From NCBI RefSeq assembly GCF_010685995.1, contig NZ_JAAGWK010000009.1:372001-436000 (forward strand): DNA of 64,000 nucleotides, read 5' to 3'. Numbering within the stretch: the first letter of the stretch is position 1; each line of letters opens with the position of its first letter. The position numbers and the translations under genes are program-made. This document shows positions 46,174-57,574 of this stretch, piece after piece. The DNA comes from Goekera deserti. Its GTDB lineage: Bacteria > Actinomycetota > Actinomycetes > Mycobacteriales > Geodermatophilaceae. The notes under the pieces were generated by a model that was given only the letters and a program-made list of their open reading frames with translations, made no database searches and was not told the origin of the DNA.

Positions 46174-47165
46174 CGGGTCGCTCCGGTCAGGTCGACGGTG
46201 TCGGGGGTGGTGTGCGGGTGGCCGGTGAGGGCGATGAAGGCGTCCTCCAGGCCGCGCGAGGTGACCTGCAGGTCGTGCGCGGGGGTGTGGGTGAGCAGGT
46301 GGCGGGCGACGGCGTCGGAGTCGGCGGCGCGCACCAGCACCGTCTCGCCGCGCAGCTCGACGTCCTCGACGCCGGGCAGCGCCCGCAGCTGCAGCGCCTC
46401 CCCGGTGCCGGCGCCCGGCCAGGTGGCCGTGACCAGGCGCCCGGCGGACATCGCCTTGATCTCCGCCGGCGTCCCGTCGGCGACCACCCGGCCACCGCTG
46501 ACCAGCACGATCCGGTCGGCGTAGGCGTCGGCCTCCTCCAGGTAGTGCGTGGCGAACACGACCGTGCGCCCGCGGGTGGCGTCGGCGTGCATGGCGTTCC
46601 AGAAGTCCCGCCGTCCCTCGACGTCCATGCCGGTGGTGGGCTCGTCGAGCACGATGAGGTCGGGGTCGGGCAGCAGGGCCATCGCGAAACGGACCCGCTG
46701 CTGCTGGCCGCCGGAGCACTTCCCCACCCGGCGGTCGGCGATCGAGGTGATCCCGGCACGCTCGAGCACCTCGGTGACGCTGCGGGTGTGGCTGAACAGG
46801 CAGGCGGTCAGCCGCAGGGTCTCGGCCACGGTGAGGTCGCGCAGCAGCCCGCCGGACTGCATGACCGCCGAGACCCGGCCCTCGGCCACGGCCTGTCGCG
46901 GGCCCGTGCCGAACACCTGCACCGACCCGCTGTCCGGGGTGCTCAACCCGAGCAGCATGTCGATGGTGGTGGTCTTGCCCGCCCCGTTGGGACCCAGGAA
47001 GGCGACCACCTCGCCCTGCGTGACGGTGAGGTCCAGACCGTCGACGGCGGTGACGCCGCCGAAGCGCTTGACCAGGCCGCGCAGCTCGGCGGCAACGGTG
47101 CGGGACGGGGTCCCGCGGGCAACGGTCGTCCGGGACGGCGAGGCGTCCACCTGCAGCGATGTCAT
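46170..47165 (-). CDS. ABC transporter ATP-binding protein
   Basis: 331 residues. Walker A GPNGAGKTTT (~58-67), Q-loop MQSGG, signature CSGGQQQR (Cys for Leu), Walker B LIVLDEPTTGMD and the switch His in FATHYLEEAD. A C-terminal ~90-residue domain of the drug-export (DrrA-like) class follows. First gene of the ATPase-permease-kinase-regulator operon. Confidence 0.93.
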   Translation of the reverse strand: MTSLQVDASPSRTTVARGTPSRTVAAELRGLVKRFGGVTAVDGLDLTVTQGEVVAFLGPNGAGKTTTIDMLLGLSTPDSGSVQVFGTGPRQAVAEGRVSAVMQSGGLLRDLTVAETLRLTACLFSHTRSVTEVLERAGITSIADRRVGKCSGGQQQRVRFAMALLPDPDLIVLDEPTTGMDVEGRRDFWNAMHADATRGRTVVFATHYLEEADAYADRIVLVSGGRVVADGTPAEIKAMSAGRLVTATWPGAGTGEALQLRALPGVEDVELRGETVLVRAADSDAVARHLLTHTPAHDLQVTSRGLEDAFIALTGHPHTTPDTVDLTGATR

Positions 47166-47222
47166 GCCGACAGCCTGGCGCCGGGCCGGCCGCCGGACCT
47201 CGGCCGACGATCACGACCTCGA

Positions 47223-47238
47223 CATGACGGTTGTCATG
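47223..47238 (-). promoter_or_regulatory. Dyad upstream of the ABC/two-component operon
   Basis: CATGAC-GGTT-GTCATG, perfect 6-bp arms with 4-nt centre, 58 nt before the ATPase start. Its position and the 16-bp size fit a NarL/LuxR-type regulator dimer; autoregulation by the operon's own regulator is inference. Confidence 0.45.
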
Positions 47239-47279
47239 GCCGCCGACGGCCGGCGGAGCTCCGCGCGGCTGCGGCGGGC

Positions 47280-47939
47280 TCAGCCTCGGGTGACCGCGAG
47301 CATGTGGTCGGCGCCGCGCTGGAACTCGTAGGGCACCGGGACGACGTCGACCCGGTGCCCTCGTGCCTGCAGCCGGTCGAGCAGCTGCGGCAGGAAGCCG
47401 ACGGCGTCCCCGGTGGCCTGCACGACCAGCGGGAACACCCGCACCTGCCGGGCGACCCGGAGCAGCTCGGTGAGGGCGGCCTCGTGCCACGCCTCGTCGA
47501 ACACGTCGGACCAGGTGAAGAGCAGGTGGGAGCACAGCGCCAGGTCAGCTGAGCCGTCGGCCAGCGGCAACCGCGGCAGCGCACCGGCGAGGTACCTGCC
47601 GGGGTGGGCGCGCAGGTCCCGCTCGAACGCCGCGCGGGCGTCCCGGCGCAGCTCCTCGCGGCGCTCGCGCGAGCCGTACCAGTGCCACACGAAGCGGTCC
47701 TCGTGGTCCCGGACGACGGCGGCACCGCGGGCGGTCGCGGGCGCCGACTCCATGAGCACCCCCGCCACGCCGGCGGCGTAGGCCGGGTCCACCGCGGTCA
47801 CCCGCCCGCCCCGGGCGTTCGCGACCGCGGCGAACCCCGAGGCGCCGGCCGAGCAGTCCAGCACCCGGCCCGACAGGTCGGCCGGCGTGAGGGCGAAGAA
47901 CGCCTCGTACTCCGCGAAAGACCGGGACGTGACCAGCAC
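47280..47939 (-). CDS. SAM-dependent methyltransferase-like protein
   Basis: 219 residues. VLDCSAGASGFAA (~27) is a class I SAM-binding motif; TAVDPAYA follows as the acidic loop, and LPLADGSADLALCSHLLF as motif IV. Substrate unknown. It ends 41 nt before the dyad of the ABC operon and starts 10 nt after the glyS stop, same strand, so it may be read through from glyS. Confidence 0.82.
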   Translation of the reverse strand: MLVTSRSFAEYEAFFALTPADLSGRVLDCSAGASGFAAVANARGGRVTAVDPAYAAGVAGVLMESAPATARGAAVVRDHEDRFVWHWYGSRERREELRRDARAAFERDLRAHPGRYLAGALPRLPLADGSADLALCSHLLFTWSDVFDEAWHEAALTELLRVARQVRVFPLVVQATGDAVGFLPQLLDRLQARGHRVDVVPVPYEFQRGADHMLAVTRG

Positions 47940-47949
47940 CGAGGGCCGC

Positions 47950-49383
<1,434 letters not shown>

Positions 49384-49582
49384 CCGGCTGGCGGTCGGCG
49401 GGGGACCCCTAGACGCTAGTCGCCGAGCCGGACCGCGTTACGAGCAGACGCCGATGCTCCCCTCCGTCCCCACCCGACCCACCGGACGCCGATCTCCGGA
49501 TCCCGACGTGACATCGGCCGCGGCCTGCCGAAGCAAGGGAGGCCGGTCAGTAGGGGCGGGCGCCCGTCGCCGAGGGAGAAGC

Positions 49583-51556
49583 GTGTCCGAGCATCCACCT
49601 GCTGGCCGAGGCAGGCTCCGTTCGCTGCGTGTGCTGCTGGTCCTCGTCGTCTCCGCCTGCGCGATCGTGCCGATGGCCGGTCTGGGCGCCACGGCCTGGA
49701 GCCGCAGCAACCACGACTGGCTGGAGAACTCGGGGCAGCTGCTGCAGAGCGAGGCCCGCTCGGCGATCAACAAGATCGACCGCAACCTGTTCGAGCGTTA
49801 CGGCGACGTCCAGGCGTTCGCCTTCAACCCCGATGCCAGCGGCCCACCCCCCACGGTGAGCGCGGCCGCCGACTTCTACAGCACCAACTACGGCATCTAC
49901 GACCTGCTCGTCGTGCTCGACCTCGACGGCCGGGTGGTCGCCGGCAACACCGTCACGGGGGACGGTGCCCCGGTCGACGCCCGGGCGCTCACCGACGCCG
50001 ACCTGTCCGACCGGGCGTGGCTCGCCGAGGTCGCCGCGCTCCCGGCCGGGAAGACGTACGTACAGGAACCCGAGGTCGACCCCCTGGTCGTCGCCGCGAC
50101 CGGGCGCAGGGAGGCGACGCTTCTGTACGCCGCACCGGTGTTCGCAGCCGACGGCACCGTCAGCCGCATCTGGGTCAACTGGGCGTCCGTGCCGCGCATC
50201 GTCGGCCAGATCGTGGACGAGCAGGTGGCCGGGCTGGCGGACCGGTCGCTGGACGTGCACGCCCAGCTGCTGCGCGGCGACGGGGTGGTGCTGCTGGGCA
50301 GCGGGGCCGGGGGTCAGCTCGACCTGCTGGCCGCGGGCTCACCTGCCGCCGCCGCGATCGCCGACGGCCGGTCGGGGCACGGATCGGACGACGGCGGCCC
50401 CGACGGCACCGGGGGGTCCGCGCAGGTGCGCGGCTGGGCTGCCTCCGAGGGTGCCCTGGGCTTCGCCGGGTACGGCTGGGGGGTCGTGCTCAGCGAGGAC
50501 GCCGGCAGTGCCGTCGCGCCCGCCACGGGACTGCTCGGCTTCATCGTCTTCACCGTGCTGGTCGTCGCCGCGGTGGCCGTCGTCGTCGCGCTCCTGGTGG
50601 CCCGCGCGCTCAGCCGCCCGCTGGACCGGGCCGTGGGCGCCCTCGGCGACGTGGCCGACGGGGACCTGCGGACGCGGCTCACCGAGACCGGCACCTCGGA
50701 GATGCGTGCGCTGGCGCGCTCGGTGAACCGGTCGCTGGACGACGTCGGTGCCGCACTCGGTGCCGTGCGCTCCCGGACGGGCGAGCTCGCGGGGGCATCG
50801 GCGCGACTGACCGAGGTGTTCGACACCGTTGCCCGGGACGCCTCCCGGGGCACCGCCGTCGCGACCACGGCGAGCACCGCCACCCAGGCCGTGCTCGACA
50901 ACGTGCGGACGGTGGCGGACGGAGCCGAGCAGATGGGCCGGTCGATCCGGCAGATCGCACACAACGCCGCGCAGGCGGCTCAGGCAGGGGCCGAGGCGGT
51001 GGACGTCGCGACGGCGACCCGGGGCACGGTGGCCCAGCTCGACGTCTCCACGCAGGAGATCGGCGACGTGGTCCGGCTGATCACCACCATCGCCGGGCAG
51101 ACCAACCTGCTGGCGCTCAACGCGACGATCGAGGCAGAGCGGGCGGGCGACGCGGGCCTCGGGTTCGGGGTGGTCGCCGACGAGGTCAAGCAGCTGGCCC
51201 AGGAGACGGCCCGGGCCACCGAGGACATCGTCCGCCGGGTCGCGGCCATCCGGTCGGGCACCGCGGACGCCGCTGCCGCGATCGACGACATCGCCGCCGT
51301 CGTCGGCCGGGTCAACGACTTCCAGCAGACCATCGCCTCGGCGGTCGAGGAGCAGAGCGCCACCACGACGGTGATGAGCCGGAACGTCAACGAGGCCGCC
51401 GTGGGCACGGCCGGGGTCAGTGGCGACGTCCGCACGGTGGCCGAGGCGGCCGCCTCGACCGCTCGGTCGACCGAGTCCATCCGGCGGACCGCAGCCGACC
51501 TCGCCGCCATCACCGACGAGCTGCGCAGCCTGACCGACCGTTTCCAGCTCCCCTGA
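49583..51556 (+). CDS. Transmembrane methyl-accepting chemotaxis protein
   Basis: 657 residues: TM1 (~16-38), extracytoplasmic Cache-like sensor (~40-312), TM2 (~314-340), HAMP ([20 protein letters not shown]) and the signalling helix bundle with hairpin tip [20 protein letters not shown], then [12 protein letters not shown]. It is a chemoreceptor that would control CheA through CheW, encoded elsewhere. GTG 49583 has GAGGGAG upstream; the longer open frame overlaps glyS and is rejected. Ligand unknown. Confidence 0.93.
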   Translation: MSEHPPAGRGRLRSLRVLLVLVVSACAIVPMAGLGATAWSRSNHDWLENSGQLLQSEARSAINKIDRNLFERYGDVQAFAFNPDASGPPPTVSAAADFYSTNYGIYDLLVVLDLDGRVVAGNTVTGDGAPVDARALTDADLSDRAWLAEVAALPAGKTYVQEPEVDPLVVAATGRREATLLYAAPVFAADGTVSRIWVNWASVPRIVGQIVDEQVAGLADRSLDVHAQLLRGDGVVLLGSGAGGQLDLLAAGSPAAAAIADGRSGHGSDDGGPDGTGGSAQVRGWAASEGALGFAGYGWGVVLSEDAGSAVAPATGLLGFIVFTVLVVAAVAVVVALLVARALSRPLDRAVGALGDVADGDLRTRLTETGTSEMRALARSVNRSLDDVGAALGAVRSRTGELAGASARLTEVFDTVARDASRGTAVATTASTATQAVLDNVRTVADGAEQMGRSIRQIAHNAAQAAQAGAEAVDVATATRGTVAQLDVSTQEIGDVVRLITTIAGQTNLLALNATIEAERAGDAGLGFGVVADEVKQLAQETARATEDIVRRVAAIRSGTADAAAAIDDIAAVVGRVNDFQQTIASAVEEQSATTTVMSRNVNEAAVGTAGVSGDVRTVAEAAASTARSTESIRRTAADLAAITDELRSLTDRFQLP

Positions 51557-51653
51557 CCCGACCGGTCAGCGGAGACGACCAGCGATCAGGACAGCGCCGC
51601 CGCGAGAGCGGTCCGGGGAACTCGTCCGCAGCGTGGACCGGGAGGGCGCCCGG

Positions 51654-52907
51654 TCAGGGAACGTCGGAGGGCAGCACGTACCCGCACACCGACAGGCCGG
51701 CGACGTCCTGCACCACGAAGACGGCCAGGTCGAACGTCGAGCCGTCCTCCAGGTCGATCGTGAAGGAGATGTAGTCACCGTCGGCGTCGGAGCTCTCGTC
51801 GGTGATGTCGCCGTCGACGATGCGCCCGCCCACGAAGGCGTCGAAGTCCGCGCGCAGGGTGGCCGCGTCGACGAACGAGTCCTGGCCCTCCGCGCACAGC
51901 GCGTCGAAGGCGGCCTGGTCGTCGTCGATGACGAAGTAGGCGAGCCACGTGACGGCGAACTCCGGGCTGGCCGGGTCGTTGAGCTCGGCGTCCCCCGGGA
52001 CGGGCGGCGCGCTGGACACCGACGCGCCCCCGCCCACCGGGTTGGACGACGTGCTGGCCGAAGGGGACGGCGAGGCGCTCGTGGTCGGGCTGGACGTCGT
52101 GGTCGACGCGGTGGTGGTGTCCGTCCCGCGGGCGGACGTGCTGCCGTCGCCGTTGCCCAGGACCAGCGCCAGGACGACGCCCACGACGACGACCAGCAGC
52201 ACCACCCCGCCGACGACGAAGGGCAGCGGGTTGCGCCCGCCCGGCCGGCCGCCGCCCGGGGTGCCGGGGCCGTACGGGCCACCGGGTGGCGGCGCGCCGA
52301 AGTCAGGCCGGCCGAAGACCGCGGTGCCGTAGGGACCCTGGGCGGCCGGCGGTGGACCGGCGGCGGGCTGACCCCAGCCGCCCTGCGGGGGGACGCCGTG
52401 CGGCGGCTGCCCGTACCCGGGCTGCGCGGGGGCGCCGGGTGGCTGCTGCCCGTACGGCGGCTGGGCCGGCGCGCCGTACGGCGGCTGGGCCGGCGTGCCG
52501 TACGACGGCTGGGCCGGCGTGCCGTACGACGGCTGGGCCGGCGTGCCGTACGGCGGCTGGGCCGGCGTGGCGTGGGGCTGATGGGCCGGCGTGGCGTGGG
52601 GCTGATGGCCGTACGGGCTCGGTGCGGGCGCGGCGCCGGAGGGAGCCTGCGGAGAGGCGCCGTAGGGCGGCTGCGCCGGCGCGCCGTAGGGCGGTTGGGC
52701 GCCGTGGGGCGGCTGGGCCGGCGCGCCGTACGCGGGCGGCGGGGCGCCCCACGCCGGGGCACCGGTCGGCGTGGTGGGCCCGGGCGTGTCCGCCCGGGCC
52801 TGCGGCGGGGCGGTCGGGCCGGGCGGTGCCGGCGGCAGCTGCACCTCGCGGGTGCGGTCCTCACCGTCGTCCGGGGTGCTCCACGGGTCAGCGGGCGGCT
52901 GGGTCAT
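51654..52907 (-). CDS. Proline-rich membrane protein with octapeptide repeats
   Basis: 417 residues: a ~225-residue cytoplasmic N-terminus of degenerate YG-(T/A)-PAQP-(P/S) repeats, one TM helix (PFVVGGVVLLVVVVGVVLAL), a Thr/Ser-rich stalk and a ~110-residue external domain with two Cys (DALCAEG, LSVCGYV). Similar layouts occur in actinobacterial envelope proteins; the external domain resembles DUF4878/NTF2-like folds. No reaction is known. Convergent with the chemoreceptor gene. Confidence 0.75.
   Translation of the reverse strand: MTQPPADPWSTPDDGEDRTREVQLPPAPPGPTAPPQARADTPGPTTPTGAPAWGAPPPAYGAPAQPPHGAQPPYGAPAQPPYGASPQAPSGAAPAPSPYGHQPHATPAHQPHATPAQPPYGTPAQPSYGTPAQPSYGTPAQPPYGAPAQPPYGQQPPGAPAQPGYGQPPHGVPPQGGWGQPAAGPPPAAQGPYGTAVFGRPDFGAPPPGGPYGPGTPGGGRPGGRNPLPFVVGGVVLLVVVVGVVLALVLGNGDGSTSARGTDTTTASTTTSSPTTSASPSPSASTSSNPVGGGASVSSAPPVPGDAELNDPASPEFAVTWLAYFVIDDDQAAFDALCAEGQDSFVDAATLRADFDAFVGGRIVDGDITDESSDADGDYISFTIDLEDGSTFDLAVFVVQDVAGLSVCGYVLPSDVP
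52452..52606 (-). repeat. 24-bp tandem repeat encoding YGxPAQPx octapeptides
   Basis: About six consecutive 24-bp units (TACG(G/A)CGGCTGGGCCGGCG on the plus strand), some identical, encode the octapeptide array of the proline-rich protein. Such arrays change length easily by slippage. Confidence 0.8.
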
Positions 52908-53015
52908 GGGTGCTCCTCGTTCGGGGGGCGCACCCGGGAGGAGCGCCCCGTGAGGCTACTGACCGCCACGGCGTCCGGGGGGACGACGCGACGAGAACTC
53001 CCTCGCACGGGGTCG

Positions 53016-53291
53016 TCAGTCGGTGAGGAAGGCGCCGGGCTCGTCGACCACGTGCAGCCACACCGGGGCCCCGGCCACCTTCACCTCGGCGGCGGACAGG
53101 CCGCGGCGGTAGGCGCCCACGCCGTCCCAGCGGGTGACCACCGCCCACAGCGACGGGTCGTCGACGGCACGGCCGGACTCGCCGCCCAGGAACCCGGGGC
53201 GCCCGGCGAGGGCGGCGAGCAGCTCGGTGACCTGCGCGGCCAGCTCGTCGGCGCCCCCGTCGGGCACCCGCAGCCTCAGCACGGCGAACAC
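53016..53291 (-). CDS. Antibiotic biosynthesis monooxygenase-fold protein
   Basis: 91 residues of the ABM ferredoxin-like fold: FAVLRLRVPDGGADELAAQV, RPGFLGGESGRAVDDPSLW and VVTRWDGVGAYRRGL. Members act as small monooxygenases or heme-degrading enzymes; the role here is unknown. Divergent from smtB by 68 bp. Confidence 0.75.
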   Translation of the reverse strand: MFAVLRLRVPDGGADELAAQVTELLAALAGRPGFLGGESGRAVDDPSLWAVVTRWDGVGAYRRGLSAAEVKVAGAPVWLHVVDEPGAFLTD

Positions 53292-53359
53292 GGTCCACCC
53301 TCCTCGACGGGGACCACCGCCGGGTGCGACGACGACGTCCCTGGTGCCACGATGGTGCC

Positions 53360-53758
53360 ATGCACCCCGACCCGCCGGCCGCCGCCCGGGTGGGCCCGGC
53401 GGCCGACGTGCAGGCCGCCGCCGAGCTGCTCGGTGCGCTGTCGGCTCCGCTGCGGCTGTCCATCATCACGCTGCTGGACGAGCACGGCTCCCGCTGCGTG
53501 CACCAGCTCGTCGAGGCCCTGGGCGCTCCGCAGCCGCTGGTCTCCCAGCACCTGCGGGTGCTCCGCGGCGCCTCGCTGGTGGTCGGCGAGCGCCGCCGCC
53601 GCGAGGTGCACTACCGGCTGGTCGACGCTCACGTGGGGGCGATCGTCCGCGCCGCCGTCGACCACGCCCGGCACGCGGTCACCGACCCCGCGGCGCCCGC
53701 CAGGGCCGGGGACGCCGCACCCGGTGCGACGGCCGCCCCCCTCCCGGCAGCGGGCTGA
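53360..53758 (+). CDS. smtB: ArsR/SmtB-type zinc-responsive repressor
   Basis: 132 residues. Winged helix with recognition segment APQPLVSQHLRVLRGASLV. The helix alpha5 metal site is intact: Asp-x-His-x10-His-x2-His in DAHVGAIVRAAVDHARH, the same spacing as the zinc site of CzrA/SmtB. It should release DNA when zinc binds. In mycobacteria smtB (Rv2358) is fused in an operon to zur (Rv2359); here no zur follows, only uppS on the other strand 26 nt away. ATG 53360 chosen over a longer frame. Confidence 0.85.
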   Translation: MHPDPPAAARVGPAADVQAAAELLGALSAPLRLSIITLLDEHGSRCVHQLVEALGAPQPLVSQHLRVLRGASLVVGERRRREVHYRLVDAHVGAIVRAAVDHARHAVTDPAAPARAGDAAPGATAAPLPAAG

Positions 53759-53784
53759 GGCGGGCGCCACCGCGGGCCGCCGGC

Positions 53785-54549
53785 TCAGGCGCTGCCGAAG
53801 CGACGCTGCCGGGAGGCGTACTCCTCGCAGGCCTGCCACAGGTGGCGGCGGTCGAAGTCGGGCCACAGCGTGTCCAGGAAGACCAGCTCGGCGTAGGCCG
53901 ACTGCCAGACCAGGAAGTTGCTGGTGCGGTTCTCCCCCGAGCTGCGCACGAACAGGTCGACGTCGGGCATGTCCGGCTCGTCGAGGAACCGGGCGACCGT
54001 GGACTCGTCGACCTTGTCCGGCCGCAGCCGGCCGGCGGCCACCTCGCGCGCGATCGCCGCGGCCGCGTCGGCGATCTCGGCCCGGCCGCCGTAGTTGACG
54101 CACATCGTCAACGTGAGGACGCCGTTGTCGCGGGTGAGCTCCTCGGCGACCTCCAGCTCCTTGATCACCGAGCCCCACAGCCGGGGGCGCCGGCCGGCCC
54201 AGCGGACCCGCACCCCGAGCTCGTGCATCTCGTCGCGGCGGCGGCGGATCACGTCGCGGTTGAAGCCCATCAGGAAGCGCACCTCCTCGGGGCTGCGCTT
54301 CCAGTTCTCGGTGGAGAAGGCGTAGGCGCTGATCGCGCCGATGCCGAGCTCGATGGCGCCCTCCACGCAGTCGAACAGCGAGGACTCCCCCGCGGTGTGC
54401 CCGGCGGTGCGGGGCAGCCCGCGCTGCTTGGCCCAGCGGCCGTTGCCGTCCATCACGATGGCCACGTGCCCGGGCACCTTGTCGGCCGGGATGGCCGGGG
54501 GACGCGCGCCGGAGGGGTGCGGGGACGGTGCCCGGACGGGGCGGTTCAC
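53785..54549 (-). CDS. uppS: Undecaprenyl/decaprenyl diphosphate synthase (cis-prenyltransferase)
   Basis: 254 residues. [19 protein letters not shown] carries the catalytic Asp; [12 protein letters not shown], then VNYGGRAEI and [19 protein letters not shown] are the substrate-binding blocks. It makes the polyprenyl carrier for wall synthesis. GTG 54549 overlaps the recO stop (GTGA). The order recO-uppS is the same as Rv2362c-Rv2361c. Confidence 0.95.
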   Translation of the reverse strand: MNRPVRAPSPHPSGARPPAIPADKVPGHVAIVMDGNGRWAKQRGLPRTAGHTAGESSLFDCVEGAIELGIGAISAYAFSTENWKRSPEEVRFLMGFNRDVIRRRRDEMHELGVRVRWAGRRPRLWGSVIKELEVAEELTRDNGVLTLTMCVNYGGRAEIADAAAAIAREVAAGRLRPDKVDESTVARFLDEPDMPDVDLFVRSSGENRTSNFLVWQSAYAELVFLDTLWPDFDRRHLWQACEEYASRQRRFGSA

Positions 54550-55373
54550 GAGGGCTCCCCGGCGAGCTGGGCCGCGCCGACCAGCCGGTGCACGTCGGGC
54601 AGCGCCACCGGCGCCGGCGCCCCGGGCTCGCTGCGGTCGACCAGCGCCAGCGAGCGCAGGCTGCGCTCCAGGTGCCACTGCAGCAGGGCCGCCACCAGGC
54701 CGCTGGCCTCGCGGCGGTTGGTGCCCTGGCTGGCCTCGGCCAGCGCCCAGTCGCCGGTCAGCAGCGCCTCCAGCAGGCCCACGGTCACCGGGGAGGGCAT
54801 CGCCGAGCCGGTGGGCCGGCAGGACGGGCAGACGATGCCACCGCCGGGCACCGAGAAGTGCCGGTGCGGGCCGGGCTCGGCGCAGCGGGCGCAGTCGGTG
54901 AGCGCCGGTTCCCAGCCGGCCACCGACATGGCCCGCAGCAGGAAGGCGTCCAGCACCAGACCGGGCGGGTGGGTCTGCTCGGCGAGGCTGCGCAGCGCGC
55001 CGATGACCAGCAGGAACAGCCGCAGCTGCGGCTCCTTCTCCTCACCGGCCAGCCGGTCGGCGGTCTCGAGCACCGCGGTGCCCGCGGTGTAGGCGCGGTA
55101 GTCGCCGACCACGGCGGGGCCGTAGGAGCGGATCGACTCGGCCTGGTTGACGATGTCCAGGTTGCGGCCGGTGTAGAGCTGCAGGTCGACGTGGCTGAAC
55201 GGCTCGAGCCGGGCACCGAACTTGCTCTTGGTGCGGCGCACGCCCTTGGCGACGGCCCGGACCTTGCCCGTGCGCCGGGTGAGCACGGTGATGATCCGGT
55301 CGGCCTCGCCGAGCTTCTGCACCCGGAGCACGACGCCCTCGTCGCGGTACAGCGACTGCGGGACGCCGCTCAC
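54546..55373 (-). CDS. recO: DNA repair protein RecO
   Basis: 275 residues: N-terminal OB fold ([20 protein letters not shown]), helical middle and a zinc finger CARC...CPSC (~170-195). It loads RecA with RecF/R and anneals ssDNA. GTG 55371-55373 chosen as it begins at [13 protein letters not shown]; the longer frame overlaps era. Coupled to uppS. Confidence 0.93.
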   Translation of the reverse strand: MSGVPQSLYRDEGVVLRVQKLGEADRIITVLTRRTGKVRAVAKGVRRTKSKFGARLEPFSHVDLQLYTGRNLDIVNQAESIRSYGPAVVGDYRAYTAGTAVLETADRLAGEEKEPQLRLFLLVIGALRSLAEQTHPPGLVLDAFLLRAMSVAGWEPALTDCARCAEPGPHRHFSVPGGGIVCPSCRPTGSAMPSPVTVGLLEALLTGDWALAEASQGTNRREASGLVAALLQWHLERSLRSLALVDRSEPGAPAPVALPDVHRLVGAAQLAGEPS

Positions 55374-55401
55374 GAGCCGGCCCCGGCCGGGACACGGGAC
55401 A

Positions 55402-56319
55402 TCAGTAGCCCAGCCGCTGGAGCTTCTTGGGGTCGTCCTGCCACTCCCCCAGCACCGTGACGTGCAGGTCCAGGTGCACCCGGGAGCCGAGCAGCACCTC
55501 CAGGCCGACCCGCGCCTCGCTGCCGATCGCCTTGATCGTCTCCCCGCCCTTCCCGAGCAGCATCGGCTTCTGGCTGGCCCGCTCACAGTGCAGCGACGCG
55601 TGCACGGTCACCAGGTCCCTGCCGGGGTTGCGGGTGTCGGGGCGGCGGGTGATCTCCTCGACGGTCACCGCCAGCGAGTGCGGCACCTCCTGGCGCACCT
55701 TCTCCAGGGCGGCCTCGCGGACCAGCTCGGCGATCTGCCGCTCGGTGTCCTCGTCGGTGGTCTGCTCCTGCGGGTAGAGCGGCGGCCCCTCGGGCAGCAT
55801 GCCGATCAGCAGCCGCTCCAGCAGCTCCACCTGCTCACCGGACACCGCGCTCACCGGCACGATCTCGGCGGCGTCGACGAGCTGGCTGGCGGCGATCAGC
55901 TGCTGGGTGATCGCCTTCTTGCCGGCCGCGTCGGTCTTGGTGACCACGGTGACCACCGGGGTGCTGATCTCCTTCAGCTGGCGGGCGATGAACGCGTCAC
56001 CGGCACCCACCGGCTGGTCGGCCGGGATGCAGAACACGATCACGTCGACCTCGGACAGGGTGTCCCGGACGACGTCGTTGAGCCGCTGGCCGAGCAGGCT
56101 CTTCGGCTTGTGCAGGCCGGGGGTGTCCACCAGCACCAGCTGGCCGCCGGGGCGGTGCACCACCCCGCGGATGGCGTGCCGGGTGGTCTGCGGCCGGTTG
56201 CTGACGATGCCGACCTTCTCCCCCACCAGGGCGTTGGTCAGCGTCGTCTTGCCGGCGTTGGGGCGGCCGACCAGACAGGCGAAGCCACTGCGGTACGGGG
56301 TGTCTGCCGGCGAGGTCAC
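55402..56319 (-). CDS. era: GTPase Era
   Basis: 305 residues. GTPase: GRPNAGKTT (G1), DTPG (G3), TKTD in place of NKxD (G4), SAVSG (G5); C-terminal KH domain with [17 protein letters not shown]. It assists 30S assembly and 16S 3' end maturation. GTG 56317-56319. Its usual downstream (recO) partner is kept, but its usual upstream partner is separated by two plus-strand genes. Confidence 0.95.
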   Translation of the reverse strand: MTSPADTPYRSGFACLVGRPNAGKTTLTNALVGEKVGIVSNRPQTTRHAIRGVVHRPGGQLVLVDTPGLHKPKSLLGQRLNDVVRDTLSEVDVIVFCIPADQPVGAGDAFIARQLKEISTPVVTVVTKTDAAGKKAITQQLIAASQLVDAAEIVPVSAVSGEQVELLERLLIGMLPEGPPLYPQEQTTDEDTERQIAELVREAALEKVRQEVPHSLAVTVEEITRRPDTRNPGRDLVTVHASLHCERASQKPMLLGKGGETIKAIGSEARVGLEVLLGSRVHLDLHVTVLGEWQDDPKKLQRLGY

Positions 56320-56524
56320 CGGGCCAGTCTCCCACCGACCGCCGACGTCCCCGCCCGCGCCGCCGGTGGCGTCCGTGCCGGCCGGGCCGGGCGGGCGTCC
56401 CGGGCGGTGGGCGGCGGCCGAAGTGAGAGGTGGCACCCGGTGCCAGGCCGGCACGGTCCTGCCGATGTGGCCACCGGACCCGACCACACCGGCGTCCGCC
56501 GGGAACAAGGGAGAAGGAGTCGTG

Positions 56525-57526
56525 ATGAGACGCCGTACCGCATCCCAGCAGCACCTCGAGCCGCCTCGGGCGACCGGACCGGCCATCGAGGTCACCGACC
56601 ACCGCGTGCAGGAGCTGGAGTCCGAGCGGGACGCGCTGCGCGCCGAGCTCGCGCAGCTGACCGAGCGCTTCACGCTCACCTCGGCGGCGAGCCGGGTGGC
56701 GCTCTGGGACTCGACCGTGGTCGGCGGCGAGGTCGGGCACCCGGACAACGTCGTCTGGTACTCCCCGCAGATGGCCCAGGCGCTGGGCTTCGCCGACGAG
56801 CGCGACCTGCCCGCGACGATGGAGAGCTTCACCTCGCGCATCCACCCCGACGACGCCGACGGTCTGTGGGCCGCGATCGGCGCGCACCTGGCCGACCGCA
56901 GCGGCCGCACCCCCTACCACCACGAGGCCCGCATGCGGATGCGGGACGGCAGCCACCGCTGGTTCGCCCTGTCCGGCCTCGCCGCCCGGGACGCGCACGG
57001 CGTGCCGCGACGCATCGCCGGGGGCATGCGCGACGTGCACGAGGCCCGGGTGCTCGCCGAGACCGCCGAGCAGCGTCTCGGTGCGCTCACCAGCGGGTCC
57101 AGCCAGCTGGCCGGGGTGAGCAGGAACCTGTCGCAGGCGGTCGCCCTGGCCGTGGCACGGGCGGCCTCGGCGGCCGCGACGATCACCGCCCTGGACGCCA
57201 GCAGCACCGAGATCGGTGCCGTGGTCAAGCTGATCACCGGCATCGCGTCGCAGACCAACCTGCTCGCCCTCAACGCGACCATCGAGGCGGCCCGCGCCGG
57301 GGACGCCGGCCGCGGGTTCGCCGTGGTGGCCAACGAGGTCAAGGAGCTGGCCAACGAGACGGGCCGGGCCACCGGCAGCATCGGGGAGCAGGTGTCGATG
57401 ATCCGCGAGCAGACCCGGGAGGCGGTGCAGGCCATCAAGGAGATCGAGGCCGCGGTCGCCACCCTGTCCTCCGCGCAGCAGTCCATCGACGAGCTGGTGG
57501 GCGCCCAGCGCACCCCCGCCACCTGA
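56525..57526 (+). CDS. Soluble PAS-domain methyl-accepting chemotaxis protein
   Basis: 333 residues, no TM helix. A short coiled coil ([20 protein letters not shown]), one PAS_3 domain (~50-175: [37 protein letters not shown]) and a compact MCP signalling domain with tip [20 protein letters not shown] (~237) and [15 protein letters not shown]. It is a cytoplasmic chemoreceptor, probably sensing redox or a small ligand. ATG 56525 (or GTG 56522) after GGAGAAGGAG. It splits the era block. Confidence 0.92.
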   Translation: MRRRTASQQHLEPPRATGPAIEVTDHRVQELESERDALRAELAQLTERFTLTSAASRVALWDSTVVGGEVGHPDNVVWYSPQMAQALGFADERDLPATMESFTSRIHPDDADGLWAAIGAHLADRSGRTPYHHEARMRMRDGSHRWFALSGLAARDAHGVPRRIAGGMRDVHEARVLAETAEQRLGALTSGSSQLAGVSRNLSQAVALAVARAASAAATITALDASSTEIGAVVKLITGIASQTNLLALNATIEAARAGDAGRGFAVVANEVKELANETGRATGSIGEQVSMIREQTREAVQAIKEIEAAVATLSSAQQSIDELVGAQRTPAT

Positions 57527-57574
57527 CCCGGCGTCCGCGACCGGGCCCCTGGGCGGGGCTGGGACGATGGGCGC

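Noticed and set aside
49384-49582. Possible T-box leader upstream of glyS
   Set aside because: No T-box core sequence or specifier stem could be seen in the divergent gap.
56320-56524. Flagellar-sigma (sigma-28) promoter for the PAS chemoreceptor
   Set aside because: GCCGAAG and GCCGATG strings occur, but no matching -35 at the right spacing, and the same strings are frequent by chance at this GC.
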